Below, in pieces: positions 6,897 to 15,102 of a DNA stretch of 36,882 bases. The first letter of the stretch is position 1. Every line of letters begins with the position of its first letter. The notes under the pieces are model-generated. The model was not told where the DNA came from. It saw nothing but the letters and a program-made list of their open reading frames with translations, and ran no database searches. Where the stretch lies: NCBI RefSeq assembly GCF_934643405.1, contig NZ_CAKUCL010000045.1:1-36882 (forward strand), written 5' to 3'. This DNA comes from an uncultured Actinoplanes sp. (GTDB taxonomy: Bacteria; Actinomycetota; Actinomycetes; Mycobacteriales; Micromonosporaceae). Position numbers and translations under genes: made by a program.

Positions 6897-8105
6897 TCAG
6901 GAAGCAAAAAGGCGCTGGAAAAACCAGATGAGCCCCATCACAGCGACGCCCGCCGCAATGACGCCGGTGGTCCACAGCCCACCCCGGGGCGCGCGCCGGC
7001 GCAGCACGATCAGCAGCGGGAACACCACCGCGATGATCCCGAGCTGCACGGTTTCGATGCCCACATTGAAGACGAGCAGAGACCACAGAAGTGTCCAAGA
7101 CCACGCTTCGTTGATGCCGAGGGCGCCGGCGAAGCCGAGGCCGTGCACGAATCCGAAGCAGAACACCACGCCGAGCCGGGTCCACCCGGCCCGGTCCAGC
7201 GCGAAGTGGCCGGCGCCGGCGGTTTCGAGGTCGGTCGCGTGGTCGCCGCGCCGCCACAGACGCCACAGATGCCAGCCGGCGACCACGGCGATGGACAGCG
7301 CGATGAGCGGCTCGACCACCTTCGCGGGCACGTCGACCAGGCCGAGCGCGGCCAGCATGAAGGTCACCGAATGGGCCAGCGTGAAGCTGGTGGCGGCCAG
7401 CACGATCTCGCGAGGGCGGCGGGAACCGGCGATCAGCGCGAGCAGGAACAGGATGTGGTCGATGCCGGTGAGCAGGTGCTCGGCGCCGAGCTTGAAGAAC
7501 TCGCCGAACCGCTGGTACCAGCTCTGGGCGGTGGAGAACGACGGGTGGGCGGCGTCGAGCGCGGCGCTGCCCGTGTGACTGTCGATCTCGTACGTGACGA
7601 TGGTTTTCGTGCCCTTGACGAAGCCCTCGCCGTCCGGGAAGAGGGAGCTGCGCACCTCGTGGGCGGCCGACCGCTCGGGGCAGGTCCAGTCCAGGGAGAG
7701 GCCGGCGTAGGGGACCCCCTCGCGGGTGCCCATCGTGAACGGGCCCTCGGGGGACGGCGTACACGATCGGCCGTTGGACTTTATGGCAAATCGGTCACTG
7801 ATGTATTTCAGGGCGGAATCGAAATGCGTGTCGAGCGCGGCCGCCTGAGCCTGCGGGTCTTCGGCCTCGAAGGCATCCGTTCCGGCGCGGAAGAGCGCAT
7901 CGTTCTTTCCGCTGTCCGCCGCGGAGACGACGAAAAGGTCGTATTCCAGCTCCAGCGCGGTGTGCACGTGGCCATGTGTGTCGCCGGTCACTGTGGCGTA
8001 GACGGTCGACGAGAATCCGTGTGCGGAGGCCGGCTGGGCGGCCAGAACGCTGATCACCGCGGCCGCGAATCCGGCGGCGACGATGGCGATGGTACGGCGT
8101 GACAT
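6897..8105 (-). CDS. HupE/UreJ-family membrane protein with long extracytoplasmic domain
   Basis: A protein of 402 residues. ATG 8105 has GAGGAG upstream and starts a signal peptide ending near QPASAHG. Residues 30-200 form an extracytoplasmic domain. The C-terminal half is a polytopic domain of the HupE/UreJ_2 type, with EHLLTGIDHILFLLALIAG (about 205-222), TLAHSVTF and FVHGLGFAGALG (about 320); these His-rich helices are the family's metal-related signature. HupE/UreJ proteins are linked to nickel or cobalt supply, but this long-ectodomain subfamily is uncharacterised, and no hydrogenase or urease is seen here. It lies 131 bases upstream of the phosphatase gene on the same strand. A start at 8258 would place 51 residues before the signal peptide and is rejected. 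Confidence 0.75.
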   Translation of the reverse strand: MSRRTIAIVAAGFAAAVISVLAAQPASAHGFSSTVYATVTGDTHGHVHTALELEYDLFVVSAADSGKNDALFRAGTDAFEAEDPQAQAAALDTHFDSALKYISDRFAIKSNGRSCTPSPEGPFTMGTREGVPYAGLSLDWTCPERSAAHEVRSSLFPDGEGFVKGTKTIVTYEIDSHTGSAALDAAHPSFSTAQSWYQRFGEFFKLGAEHLLTGIDHILFLLALIAGSRRPREIVLAATSFTLAHSVTFMLAALGLVDVPAKVVEPLIALSIAVVAGWHLWRLWRRGDHATDLETAGAGHFALDRAGWTRLGVVFCFGFVHGLGFAGALGINEAWSWTLLWSLLVFNVGIETVQLGIIAVVFPLLIVLRRRAPRGGLWTTGVIAAGVAVMGLIWFFQRLFAS

Positions 8106-8260
8106 GCTGCTCCTCGGTATTGGCGAGTCGCACGGTGCACGCCGCGGGTTAACACGATCCAGACCGGCGGCGAAGGAACGGAGACATCTGTCCCCGGCCA
8201 TGGCAGCCGGCCAGATCCGGGGATATGAAGTAATCCCTCCCACCCGTAGGACGGTCACTT

Positions 8261-8938
8261 TTGCGTGCCTTGTTTCGGGTCGCTGCCACGCTCGGCACGG
8301 CCGCCGCGCTGCTCGCCGGATGCGCGTCCGGCGACCCCTGGGCCGAGCCGCATCCCCTGCCCCGTCCGGTCGGCTCGCTCGCTCCCGGCTTCACCGGCCC
8401 CTCGGCATCGCCGTCGCCGGAGTCGACGATCACCCCGGCTCCGGGCTCCTGGGACGCGGTGCACCCGTCGAAGGGCTACCGCGTGGTGCTTCTCTGGGCG
8501 GGTTCGGACGCGCCCACCAAGGCCGTGATCACCGCGGTGCGGGAATGGGCCAAGGCGGAGAAGGTCGATCTGCGTACGGTCGAGGCCGCGGCCCGGCCGG
8601 ATCCGATTCCCGGTATCACCAAGGCCATCGAGATGCATCCGGATCTGATCGTCAGCGCCGGCAACGACCTGGTCGACCCGCTCACCGTGGTCACCGCGAG
8701 CAACCTCCAGCAGCGGTTCCTGGTGGTCGGCGCCGAGCTGGCCGAGCCCACCCACAACGTCACCGCGGTCGACTGGCCGGGCGCGTCGTTCCGCGGCGAG
8801 GGCAACGGCATGTCCTCCACCTACGACCCCGCGTCGTTCACCCCCGCGCGCTGCGCCGCCGCGATCCGGGCCGGCGCCGCGGCCGTCCTGACCGGGCTGA
8901 CCGGCATCGTCGTCTGGCTGCGGGACAGCTCACTCTGA
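8261..8938 (+). CDS. Lipoprotein resembling a periplasmic sugar/nucleoside-binding (BMP-like) fold
   Basis: A protein of 225 residues starting at TTG 8261, chosen because AGGACGG lies 6 bases upstream and the reading begins a lipoprotein signal with lipobox LLAGC (Cys21). A Pro/Ser-rich linker (about 30-65) precedes an alternating alpha/beta domain: YRVVLLWAGSDAPTKAVITAV, MHPDLIVSAGNDLVDPL, RFLVVGAELAEP. This order resembles a single lobe of BMP-type substrate-binding lipoproteins. It is shorter than those proteins (usually over 300 residues), and there is no adjacent permease or ATPase, so transport is doubtful. The C-terminus has a hydrophobic helix (AAVLTGLTGIVVWL). It is divergent from the HupE gene. 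Confidence 0.6.
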   Translation: MRALFRVAATLGTAAALLAGCASGDPWAEPHPLPRPVGSLAPGFTGPSASPSPESTITPAPGSWDAVHPSKGYRVVLLWAGSDAPTKAVITAVREWAKAEKVDLRTVEAAARPDPIPGITKAIEMHPDLIVSAGNDLVDPLTVVTASNLQQRFLVVGAELAEPTHNVTAVDWPGASFRGEGNGMSSTYDPASFTPARCAAAIRAGAAAVLTGLTGIVVWLRDSSL

Positions 8939-8959
8939 GGCCGCGTTCGCCCGGGGAAC

Positions 8960-8988
8960 AGCCCGGTCCGGCGGGGGCGGACCGGGCT
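8960..8988. terminator. Bidirectional hairpin between convergent genes
   Basis: A perfect 11-bp stem, AGCCCGGTCCG (8960-8970) with CGGACCGGGCT (8978-8988), closes a 7-base G-rich loop. It lies 21 bases after the lipoprotein stop and 20 bases after the end of the convergent SDR gene. It has no U tract, as is common for terminators in high-GC actinobacteria, and could serve both strands. Confidence 0.7.
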
Positions 8989-9008
8989 GGCGGCGCGGCG
9001 GCGTCTGC

Positions 9009-9851
9009 TCAGACGTGGTCGCGCCAGCTGTGCCGCGGTTCGTACCCGAGCAGCCGCCGGGCCTTGTCGATGGACAGCAGGGTCTCGTGTTCGCCCAGCT
9101 CCTTGGTGACCTTGACACCCGGGTAGACCTCGGCCGCCAGGCTGGCCGACGAGCGGGACATGACGGTGTCGGCGTTCGCAATGATGAAGATCTCGACGCC
9201 CGGCTCGTCGTAGGCGAGGGCCCGGCGCACCGCCTGGGCGCCGTCACGGGCGTCGATGTAGCCCCACAGGTTCCACTTGCGCAGCAGCGGGTCGGCGTCG
9301 AAGGACGGGAACTGCTCGTAGTCCTGCGGTTCCATCACGTTGGAGAACCGCAGGCCGACCATCTTCAGCCGCGGGTTCCACCGGCAGAACTCCACCGCCA
9401 TGGTCTCCTCGAGGTGCTTGACCAGCGAATACCGGGACTCCGGCCGGGCCGGGTACTCCTCGTCGAGCGGGATGTACGGCGGTGGGGTGTCGAACGGGAT
9501 GCCGAGCAGGGTCTCGCTGGACGCCCAGACGACGTTCTCGATGCCGGCCGCCTTGGCCGCAGCGAAGACGTTGTAGGTGGCGGTGATGTTGTTGTGGAAC
9601 GTGGCCGCATTCGTGGTGAGGCCCGGCGCAGGAATGGCCGCGAGGTGCACCACCGCGTCGATGCTGTCGTACCGGTCGTCGATCGCGGTCAGCGCCTCGA
9701 TCGTCTGGCCGTAGTCGGTGAGGTCGACCCGCAGGTCGGGGCGCCCGGTGGCCGCCACGTCCAGGTTGATGACCTCGTTGCCGTGTTCGCCCAGCTCGGC
9801 GACCACGGCCCGGCCGAGCTTGCCGGTGCCTCCGGTGACCGCGATGCGCAT
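9009..9851 (-). CDS. NAD-dependent epimerase/dehydratase (extended SDR)
   Basis: A protein of 280 residues from ATG 9851, preceded by GGGAGGCAAGGAC. The N-terminal Rossmann motif GGTGKLG (residues 7-13) binds NAD(P). DAVVHLAAIPAPG is the adenine-ring segment, SSETLLG supplies the active-site Ser, and YSLVK (YxxxK) gives the catalytic Tyr and Lys. The later part (LRFSNVMEP) is the substrate-side domain. Size and motifs fit sugar-nucleotide epimerases and small uronate-dehydrogenase-like enzymes; the substrate is not clear. It follows the HExxH membrane protein by 45 bases on the same strand, so co-transcription is possible. Confidence 0.8.
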   Translation of the reverse strand: MRIAVTGGTGKLGRAVVAELGEHGNEVINLDVAATGRPDLRVDLTDYGQTIEALTAIDDRYDSIDAVVHLAAIPAPGLTTNAATFHNNITATYNVFAAAKAAGIENVVWASSETLLGIPFDTPPPYIPLDEEYPARPESRYSLVKHLEETMAVEFCRWNPRLKMVGLRFSNVMEPQDYEQFPSFDADPLLRKWNLWGYIDARDGAQAVRRALAYDEPGVEIFIIANADTVMSRSSASLAAEVYPGVKVTKELGEHETLLSIDKARRLLGYEPRHSWRDHV

Positions 9852-9896
9852 GTCCTTGCCTCCCGGGATTTCGGTGTTCCCCGAAGCCTGCCAGAT

Positions 9897-10862
9897 CTAG
9901 AGATTGCCGCAGTGCCGGCAGCCCAGTTGGTGCACGCGGCGATGATCGGTGATGAGGCCGGCGGCCGCCGGGGAGACCCGGCCGATCAGCTGGGTCAGCC
10001 GGCCCGCCACGACCGGCTTGGTGTGGGCGTACCAGGCCGGCTCCCCGGCGGTGCGCAGGCGGCGGGCCAGCAGCACCAGCAGGTGGATCTGACGGCGGAC
10101 ACGGTGACGTTCGAAGATCACTACGGCGGCGACCGCGGCCGCGACGAGCAGCCGCGTGGTGGTCGGTGACATCCCTTCCGGCAGCACGTAACCGCCGCCG
10201 GCCAGGCCCGCGTTGCGCTCGAAGTGGTTGTACGGCCCGGGCGCGAACAGCTCGTCCACGCTGTACGACAACGGGAAGGCCAGCGGACCGCCGAGAAGGG
10301 TGAACAGCGCCCACTGGTCGGTGTGACGCGCCTCGTGCCGCACGACCGGCTCGATCTCCGGGTACGTGTAGTCGGGCCTGGGCAGCGTCACGAACGTCTG
10401 CCCGACCATGGTTCCGCCGCGCGCGAATCCGCCGTGCATGCTGGCGATCAGGTTGCCGGTCGGCGCGTACCGGCAGATCTCCGCTCTGCGGATCTTGCTG
10501 TACGCCAGGGCGAGTCCCGAGTTTCCCGAGGTCAGCACCTGGCGGGTCGGGATCACCCAGCTGCTGCCCGGGGTCAGGTAACGAGCGGCGTCGGCCGCGG
10601 TGGACCAGACCGGCGGCTGGCACGTGCGCACCTGCACGCCGTAGCCCAGCAGCATCACCACGCCACAGATCTGGAGCCACACCAGGACGATGAGCAGCCG
10701 CATCAATCGTCGGTACCGGTGCAGGCAGCCGGTGCACTCCCGGCGGCGGGCGAGCCGGCGGCGCATCGCCGACGGGCGGCTCCACCAGAGGCCGAGCAGC
10801 CCGGTGCCGAGCACACGGAACAACCCTTCGACCCAGCTGGGCTCCTCCGCACGACTCGGCAC
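9897..10862 (-). CDS. Membrane protein with HExxH motif and two CxxC knuckles
   Basis: A protein of 321 residues. GTG 10862 is chosen because the strong site AAGGAGGT lies just upstream. A basic N-terminus carries a CTGC pair (about 43-46), followed by a membrane helix (about 55-75). An ectodomain contains RHEARHTDQW (about 173-182), a match to the zinc-metallopeptidase HExxH motif, then NHFERNAGL about 35 residues later, where the Glu could be the third zinc ligand. A second hydrophobic segment (LLVAAAVAAVVIF) lies near 235-250, and the C-terminus ends in a CRHC pair. The two Cys pairs, far apart but both predicted to be cytoplasmic, could form one zinc site. I do not recognise a named family, and peptidase activity is inferred. 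Confidence 0.6.
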   Translation of the reverse strand: MPSRAEEPSWVEGLFRVLGTGLLGLWWSRPSAMRRRLARRRECTGCLHRYRRLMRLLIVLVWLQICGVVMLLGYGVQVRTCQPPVWSTAADAARYLTPGSSWVIPTRQVLTSGNSGLALAYSKIRRAEICRYAPTGNLIASMHGGFARGGTMVGQTFVTLPRPDYTYPEIEPVVRHEARHTDQWALFTLLGGPLAFPLSYSVDELFAPGPYNHFERNAGLAGGGYVLPEGMSPTTTRLLVAAAVAAVVIFERHRVRRQIHLLVLLARRLRTAGEPAWYAHTKPVVAGRLTQLIGRVSPAAAGLITDHRRVHQLGCRHCGNL

Positions 10863-10956
10863 GACGACCTCCTTGAGGGCGTTGCCGAAAAGCTAGCCGG
10901 GGGCGTCGCTGCTGAGCTACCTCATGTGACGAGGATTTCCCGAGGTCAGAGCGTCG

Positions 10957-10970
10957 CCGGAGGCCTCCGG
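10957..10970. terminator. Short palindromic hairpin after the M14 gene
   Basis: CCGGAGGCCTCCGG is a perfect 14-base palindrome that can fold as a 5-bp stem with a GGCC loop. It lies 6 bases past the M14 carboxypeptidase stop codon on the minus strand. It is small and lacks a U tract, so termination is only a suggestion. Confidence 0.3.
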
Positions 10971-10976
10971 ACCGGG

Positions 10977-12362
10977 TCAGTTCCGCAACGTGCCGGCCAG
11001 GTGGGCGGCCGCGGCGACGATGGCGGCGTACTGCACCCCGACCAGGCGCCGGATCTCGATCGGGGCCAGCTGCGCGCAGCGGGCGTCCTCGGCGAGCCAC
11101 GCCGCGTAACGCGCCTCCACCTCGGCCAGGGCGGCGCGCACCGAGGCCCGGACGTTGCCCACCGCCGCCTCCCCGCGCAGCGCCCGCAGCAGGATCCCGC
11201 CGTACCGCAGCCGCCACTCGTGCACGTTGAGGGCCAGCGAGTTGGCCTCCGCCACGCTCGCCGGCCGCTGCGAGGCCGGTTCCTCGCTGCGCGCCAGCCG
11301 GGCCGGTCCGGTCTCGTTCAGCACGTCGGCGTAGAACCGGGCCGCGCGCCAGAACGGCGTGGCCGGCGCCAGCAGGTCGTGCTCGACCACGGCGAGGGTG
11401 CGGCTGAGCAGGCTGCCCGCGTCGGCGATCGCGCGGGCGTTCGCGGCCAGCGCCTCGGCGTAGGTGACCCCGGCCGGGCCGGTGTCCGCCGACCGCGGGT
11501 CGTGCCAGTAGGGCAGCTCGCTGACCAGCATCAACGCTCCCCAGCGGTCGGCATACCAGGTGGTGCTGCCCCCGCCGTACGTCCAGCGCCCGCCGCGGGC
11601 CGTGATCCGCTCGTAGACCTTGGCGAACGCGGTGGCCTCGTAGATGGCGTCGTCCAGCAGCACCAGGTCGGGCGCCTCGGGCTCGCCACGGTCCAGCGGG
11701 ATGCCGAGATGCTCGGGCACGCCCTGCAGGATCGGGTGCAGCGGCGGCTCGGACCGGCTCAGCCAGTAGTACGCGCCGCCCAGCTCACTGTTGTGCAGGG
11801 AGGCGACCAGCGCGGGCCGGTGCTCGTCGATGAGCCGCATCAGCGCCTGCGTCTCCGGGATCGCGTCGTCGAAGTAGGCGTCCTCGTGGTTGATCGGGAA
11901 CGTCCACTCGACCTGGTCGCGCCCGGCCGGCCGGTAGAAATGCCGGGCGTAGTGGGCGCGGGTGAACGGGCCGCGCAGCCAGCCCTCGTTGAGCCGCAGC
12001 CCGTCCGGGTCGGCGCAGTCGACGATCCGCCAGCGGTGACCGAGCCGGTCCCGCAGCCCCGGGTCGGCGCACAGGCGTTCGGCCAGGTGCAGCGCGGTGA
12101 GCCCGCCGATCGGCTCGTTGGGATGCGGCAACCCGAACGCCAGCGCCTCGGGCCGGCTCGGACCGCCGCCGTCCACGGTCAGGCACCAGAGCGGATCACC
12201 CTGCCGGGAGCTGCCGCAGCGGCGCAGCGTGGCCACCTGCGGATAGTGCTCGGCGATGCGGCGCAGCCCGGCGTGCAGATCGTCGACCCCGAGGAAGTTG
12301 TCGTGCGCCGGCACGGTCGCCAGCTCGTCCAGAATCCACCGGGGAAGGCTGCGCGAGATCAT
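10977..12362 (-). CDS. Zinc carboxypeptidase (M14 family)
   Basis: A protein of 461 residues from ATG 12362, with GCAGGA about 8 bases upstream. The M14 zinc ligands are visible: GLPHPNEPIGG gives His80 and Glu83 (HxxE), and VASLHNSE gives the third ligand, His190. A later LVSELPYW may supply the catalytic Glu. There is no signal peptide, so the enzyme is probably cytoplasmic; it would remove C-terminal residues from peptides or amide-linked small molecules. The C-terminal 150 residues are helical and rich in Ala, Arg and Glu. The gene follows the CxxCxG protein by 38 bases on the same strand, suggesting an operon. A frame start at 12533 is antisense to the upstream gene and is rejected. Confidence 0.75.
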   Translation of the reverse strand: MISRSLPRWILDELATVPAHDNFLGVDDLHAGLRRIAEHYPQVATLRRCGSSRQGDPLWCLTVDGGGPSRPEALAFGLPHPNEPIGGLTALHLAERLCADPGLRDRLGHRWRIVDCADPDGLRLNEGWLRGPFTRAHYARHFYRPAGRDQVEWTFPINHEDAYFDDAIPETQALMRLIDEHRPALVASLHNSELGGAYYWLSRSEPPLHPILQGVPEHLGIPLDRGEPEAPDLVLLDDAIYEATAFAKVYERITARGGRWTYGGGSTTWYADRWGALMLVSELPYWHDPRSADTGPAGVTYAEALAANARAIADAGSLLSRTLAVVEHDLLAPATPFWRAARFYADVLNETGPARLARSEEPASQRPASVAEANSLALNVHEWRLRYGGILLRALRGEAAVGNVRASVRAALAEVEARYAAWLAEDARCAQLAPIEIRRLVGVQYAAIVAAAAHLAGTLRN

Positions 12363-12400
12363 CAATTCATCCTGCGAGAGATCGACGAGCGGTGCCACCG

Positions 12401-12652
12401 TCAGATTCGGACCATCCCGGTGCCGTCGCAGCGTGGGCACTGCCGGGCCGGGGTGTGCCGGTTCTCGAAGCCCTCGCCGGTGAAATTCATGGTTCGTTCC
12501 GGCTCGCCGCCCACCCAGCCGGTGCCGCGGCACTGCAGGCAGCGGCTCGCCGGGCGGTCGCCGTCCTGGTCACGCGAGCGCATGACCCGAACGACCACAG
12601 TGAACGCGCCGAGCGCGACCAGGAGCAGCAGACCGAGCAGAATCCACGTCAT
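12401..12652 (-). CDS. Small membrane protein with DnaJ-type CxxCxG knuckles
   Basis: A protein of 83 residues. ATG 12652 is chosen (an in-frame ATG at 12661 would add three residues). The first 25 residues are one membrane helix (WILLGLLLLVALGAFTVVV). A basic stretch and two zinc knuckles follow, CLQCRGTG and CPRCDGTG, the CxxCxGxG pattern of the DnaJ cysteine-rich domain, separated by about 30 residues. One helix plus one pair of knuckles suggests a membrane-bound zinc-binding adaptor. It is expressed away from the divergent VirD4-like gene and probably together with the M14 gene. The function is unknown. Confidence 0.65.
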   Translation of the reverse strand: MTWILLGLLLLVALGAFTVVVRVMRSRDQDGDRPASRCLQCRGTGWVGGEPERTMNFTGEGFENRHTPARQCPRCDGTGMVRI

Positions 12653-12673
12653 GGTTCCCATCCTGCGCCGCCC

Positions 12674-12697
12674 GGTCTGGTGTACTGCTGTCAGACC
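12674..12697. promoter_or_regulatory. Inverted repeat in the divergent promoter region
   Basis: GGTCTG (12674-12679) and CAGACC (12692-12697) form a 6-base inverted repeat with a 12-base spacer, centred in the roughly 70-base gap between the CxxCxG gene and the VirD4-like gene. Its position would allow one regulator to control both directions. No regulator is encoded next to it. Confidence 0.3.
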
Positions 12698-12724
12698 CAC
12701 CACCGGAAGGCAGAGCCGACCGCG

Positions 12725-14653
12725 ATGACGAGCCTCGTCCCCAACCCCGAACCGCAGAGCCCGCTGCCGCGGCTGGCCACGCCCGGCGAACGGCTCGGCT
12801 GGATCTTCAACGACCGCAATCTGTACCGGCGCAAGTTCATGGAACCGCCGCCCCAGCCCGCCCCGGTGCCGCCCGAGCTGACCGAGCGGCTGGAAAAGGC
12901 GCGGCGTGGCCGCGGCCGGCGGATCACCCTGTCGCTCGGCATCGGCGTCGGCCTCGCGGCGCTGATCGGCTGCTGCGGCGGCGGTCTGTCGTTCTTCGGC
13001 GGTGAGCGCGACCAGACCACGCTGGTGCTGGTGGTGTTCTTCGCGGTGATCGCGCTGCTCGGCGGGATCGGCGGGGCGGTGTTCGCCGCCTGGGCGCCGG
13101 CCCAGGCGAAGAAGGCGCTGGACGACGCCAAGGAGCGGTCCCGCGCCGACTACGAGCGTGACCACGCCGCCTGGGACGCCCGCCGTGACTGGCACGACCA
13201 GCAGCAGCAACACGCAGTCGACGCGATGGCCGAGTGGGGGGCGGCGAGCCCGTCGCCGGGAACACGACGGGTGGACATCATCGGCGGGACGTCGTACGGC
13301 TGGGAGGCCGTGCTGACCGTTTTCGGCGGCTCGTTGCTGGCCAGCCGTGGCCCGATGACGCTGGTCGACTTCAGCGGCGAGGGGCTCGGCGACGAGCTGA
13401 TCGAACTCGCCGGCAGCACCGGCCGGACCGTCGAGGAGGTCGAGCTGACGCGCTTCGACCTGGTCGCCGGACTGGACCCGGACGAGCTGGTGGACGTGCT
13501 GGTGGAGGCGATGCACGGCGACGCGCCGGAGGCCAGCCGGGCCGAGCGGTCGCAGGACGCGCTGCTGCTGCGTGACATCACCGGCGTGCTGGCCCCCGAT
13601 CTGTCGATGGCCCGGCTGCTGGCGGCGCTGCGGGTGCTGACCGGGCGCACCGACCAGGCGGCGCTCTCCGCGGACGAACGGGACCGGCTGCTCGGCCTGC
13701 ATCCCGAGGAGAGCCGGCGGGTCCGGCGCATCGAGGCGTTCCTGCATCCGCTGGAGTCGCTGGGCAGCGCGGCAACCACGCCCGGCGGCGCCGACCTGAC
13801 GCATCTGGTCGCGAGCGAGGGCGGCGGCGCGCACCACGAGCTGCTCAAGGATCTGATCGTGCAGTGGCTGGCCCGGCAGGTGCGGCACGGGACGGCGCCG
13901 ATGGGCTCGCTGATCGTGCTGGGCGCGGACGAGGTGCATCACCGCGCGATCGAACGGCTCAGCACGCTGTGCGAGCGGCGCGGCATCCGGCTGGTGCTGT
14001 TCTTCGAGCATCTGCGGGCCGAGTCGCTGCGCACGATCGGCGGCGGGGAGGTCGCGCTGATGCGGCTGGGCAACCACCAGGAGGCGACCCAGGCCGCGGA
14101 GTTCATCGGGCGGGGGCACAAGTTCGTGCTCAGCGGGATCACCCGGACGCTGGGCGGCGAGGACACGCACACGCTCGCGGACACCCACGGCGAGTCGGAG
14201 ACCCGCGGCGGATCCCGGGAGACGATCCGCACCGGGCGGCACCTCAGCCGGCGGCGCGGGACGAACTGGAGCCGCACCCGCAACTGGAGCCAGACCGAGT
14301 CGGTGGCGCGCGGCACGAACTGGAGCGACGCGGAGTCGGCCCAGCGCGTCTACGAGTACGCCGTGGAGCCGCGCGTTCTCCAGGACCTTCCCGAGTACGC
14401 GATGATCCTCGTCAAGGGCGAGGGGCGGGGCTCGGTGGTGCAGGCCGTCGAGGTCGATCCGGGCATCGTGACGCTGCCCCGCGTGTCGATGGAGCCGCTC
14501 GACCCGCAGCCGCTGCCCGACCCGGCCGAGGCCGTCATCCCGGCCACCCGGCAGCCGAGCCAGGTCACCGTGTCACAGCCGCAACCGCTCACCGCGACCG
14601 ACTCGTCACCCCGGTGGACCGTCCCGGACCCGCACAAAAGAGAACAGCAATGA
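12725..14653 (+). CDS. VirD4/FtsK-like membrane protein with degenerate P-loop (pseudo-ATPase)
   Basis: A protein of 642 residues from ATG 12725. Two membrane helices lie at about 75-100 and 105-130. They are followed by a charged coiled region (KALDDAKERSRADYERDH) and a RecA-like core. At 183-194 the segment VDIIGGTSYGWE sits where coupling ATPases have the Walker A GxxGxGK[T/S]; the Lys-Ser/Thr pair is replaced by Trp-Glu. A Walker B-like LIVLGADE occurs near 397-405, and GIRLVLFFEHLR occupies the place of the family's usual Gln-containing sensor strand. A Ser/Thr/Arg-rich stretch with two GTNWS repeats (about 500-540) and YAVEPRVLQDLPEYAMILV near the end match the C-terminal part of conjugation ATPases. 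Probably a membrane scaffold rather than a motor. No relaxase or other transfer gene is nearby. Confidence 0.55.
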   Translation: MTSLVPNPEPQSPLPRLATPGERLGWIFNDRNLYRRKFMEPPPQPAPVPPELTERLEKARRGRGRRITLSLGIGVGLAALIGCCGGGLSFFGGERDQTTLVLVVFFAVIALLGGIGGAVFAAWAPAQAKKALDDAKERSRADYERDHAAWDARRDWHDQQQQHAVDAMAEWGAASPSPGTRRVDIIGGTSYGWEAVLTVFGGSLLASRGPMTLVDFSGEGLGDELIELAGSTGRTVEEVELTRFDLVAGLDPDELVDVLVEAMHGDAPEASRAERSQDALLLRDITGVLAPDLSMARLLAALRVLTGRTDQAALSADERDRLLGLHPEESRRVRRIEAFLHPLESLGSAATTPGGADLTHLVASEGGGAHHELLKDLIVQWLARQVRHGTAPMGSLIVLGADEVHHRAIERLSTLCERRGIRLVLFFEHLRAESLRTIGGGEVALMRLGNHQEATQAAEFIGRGHKFVLSGITRTLGGEDTHTLADTHGESETRGGSRETIRTGRHLSRRRGTNWSRTRNWSQTESVARGTNWSDAESAQRVYEYAVEPRVLQDLPEYAMILVKGEGRGSVVQAVEVDPGIVTLPRVSMEPLDPQPLPDPAEAVIPATRQPSQVTVSQPQPLTATDSSPRWTVPDPHKREQQ

Positions 14654-14736
14654 TCGTCGTTCCCTGTTAACCCGGTGTGTGTCCGCTGTGTACGTGAATC
14701 GGCCAGTGTGTGCCGGAGCGTAAAAGGCGGCAAAGT

Positions 14737-15102
14737 TTGGCAACGGCACGTTTTCGGATCATGCACCTGGCCGGCGGACGGATCACCTGGCGGTTGCTGG
14801 CCACGAACAATCGCGACCTGGGACGCGGCTTCGACGCGTACCCCAGCAGGAAGGCCCTTCGGGACGCGCTGCTGGCGTTGCAACGCGACGCGGCCGGGCT
14901 GGCGGCGGTCCTCACCCGCACCGGCCCGTCGAGCTGGGGCTGGCGGATTCTGGCCGGGGACGTGACGATCGCCGTGGCCAGCCGCAACTACCAGCGCCGC
15001 ATCCAGGCGACGCAGGCCGCGGCGGTGGTGTTGCAGCTGATCCCGCAGGCGGCACTGGGCGCCGGCCTCGAGGACGAGGCCGGCACCGCCGTGGTCACCT
15101 GA
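14737..15102 (+). CDS. YegP/DUF1508-like small protein
   Basis: A protein of about 121 residues. TTG 14737 is chosen because AAAAGGCGG lies 6 bases upstream; GTG 14710 and ATG 14761 are in-frame alternatives. It has two similar strands-plus-helix units: ITWRLLATNNRDLGRGFDAYPS with a following helix, and WGWRILAGDVTIAVASRNYQ with a following helix. This matches the repeated beta-beta-beta-alpha unit of YegP (DUF1508), including the conserved Trp and the aromatic-Ser/Tyr turn. Biochemical role unknown. It runs in the same direction as the VirD4-like gene and overlaps the convergent ThuA gene by 8 bases at their 3' ends. Confidence 0.55.
   Translation: MATARFRIMHLAGGRITWRLLATNNRDLGRGFDAYPSRKALRDALLALQRDAAGLAAVLTRTGPSSWGWRILAGDVTIAVASRNYQRRIQATQAAAVVLQLIPQAALGAGLEDEAGTAVVT

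Noticed and set aside
10224..12728. An 834-residue plus-strand open frame
   Set aside because: Antisense to the HExxH and M14 genes, and Arg/Gln/His-rich as expected of GC-driven shadow frames.
12401..14242. A 613-residue minus-strand frame ending in the CxxCxG protein
   Set aside because: Only the last 83 residues are supported; the rest is antisense to the VirD4-like gene.
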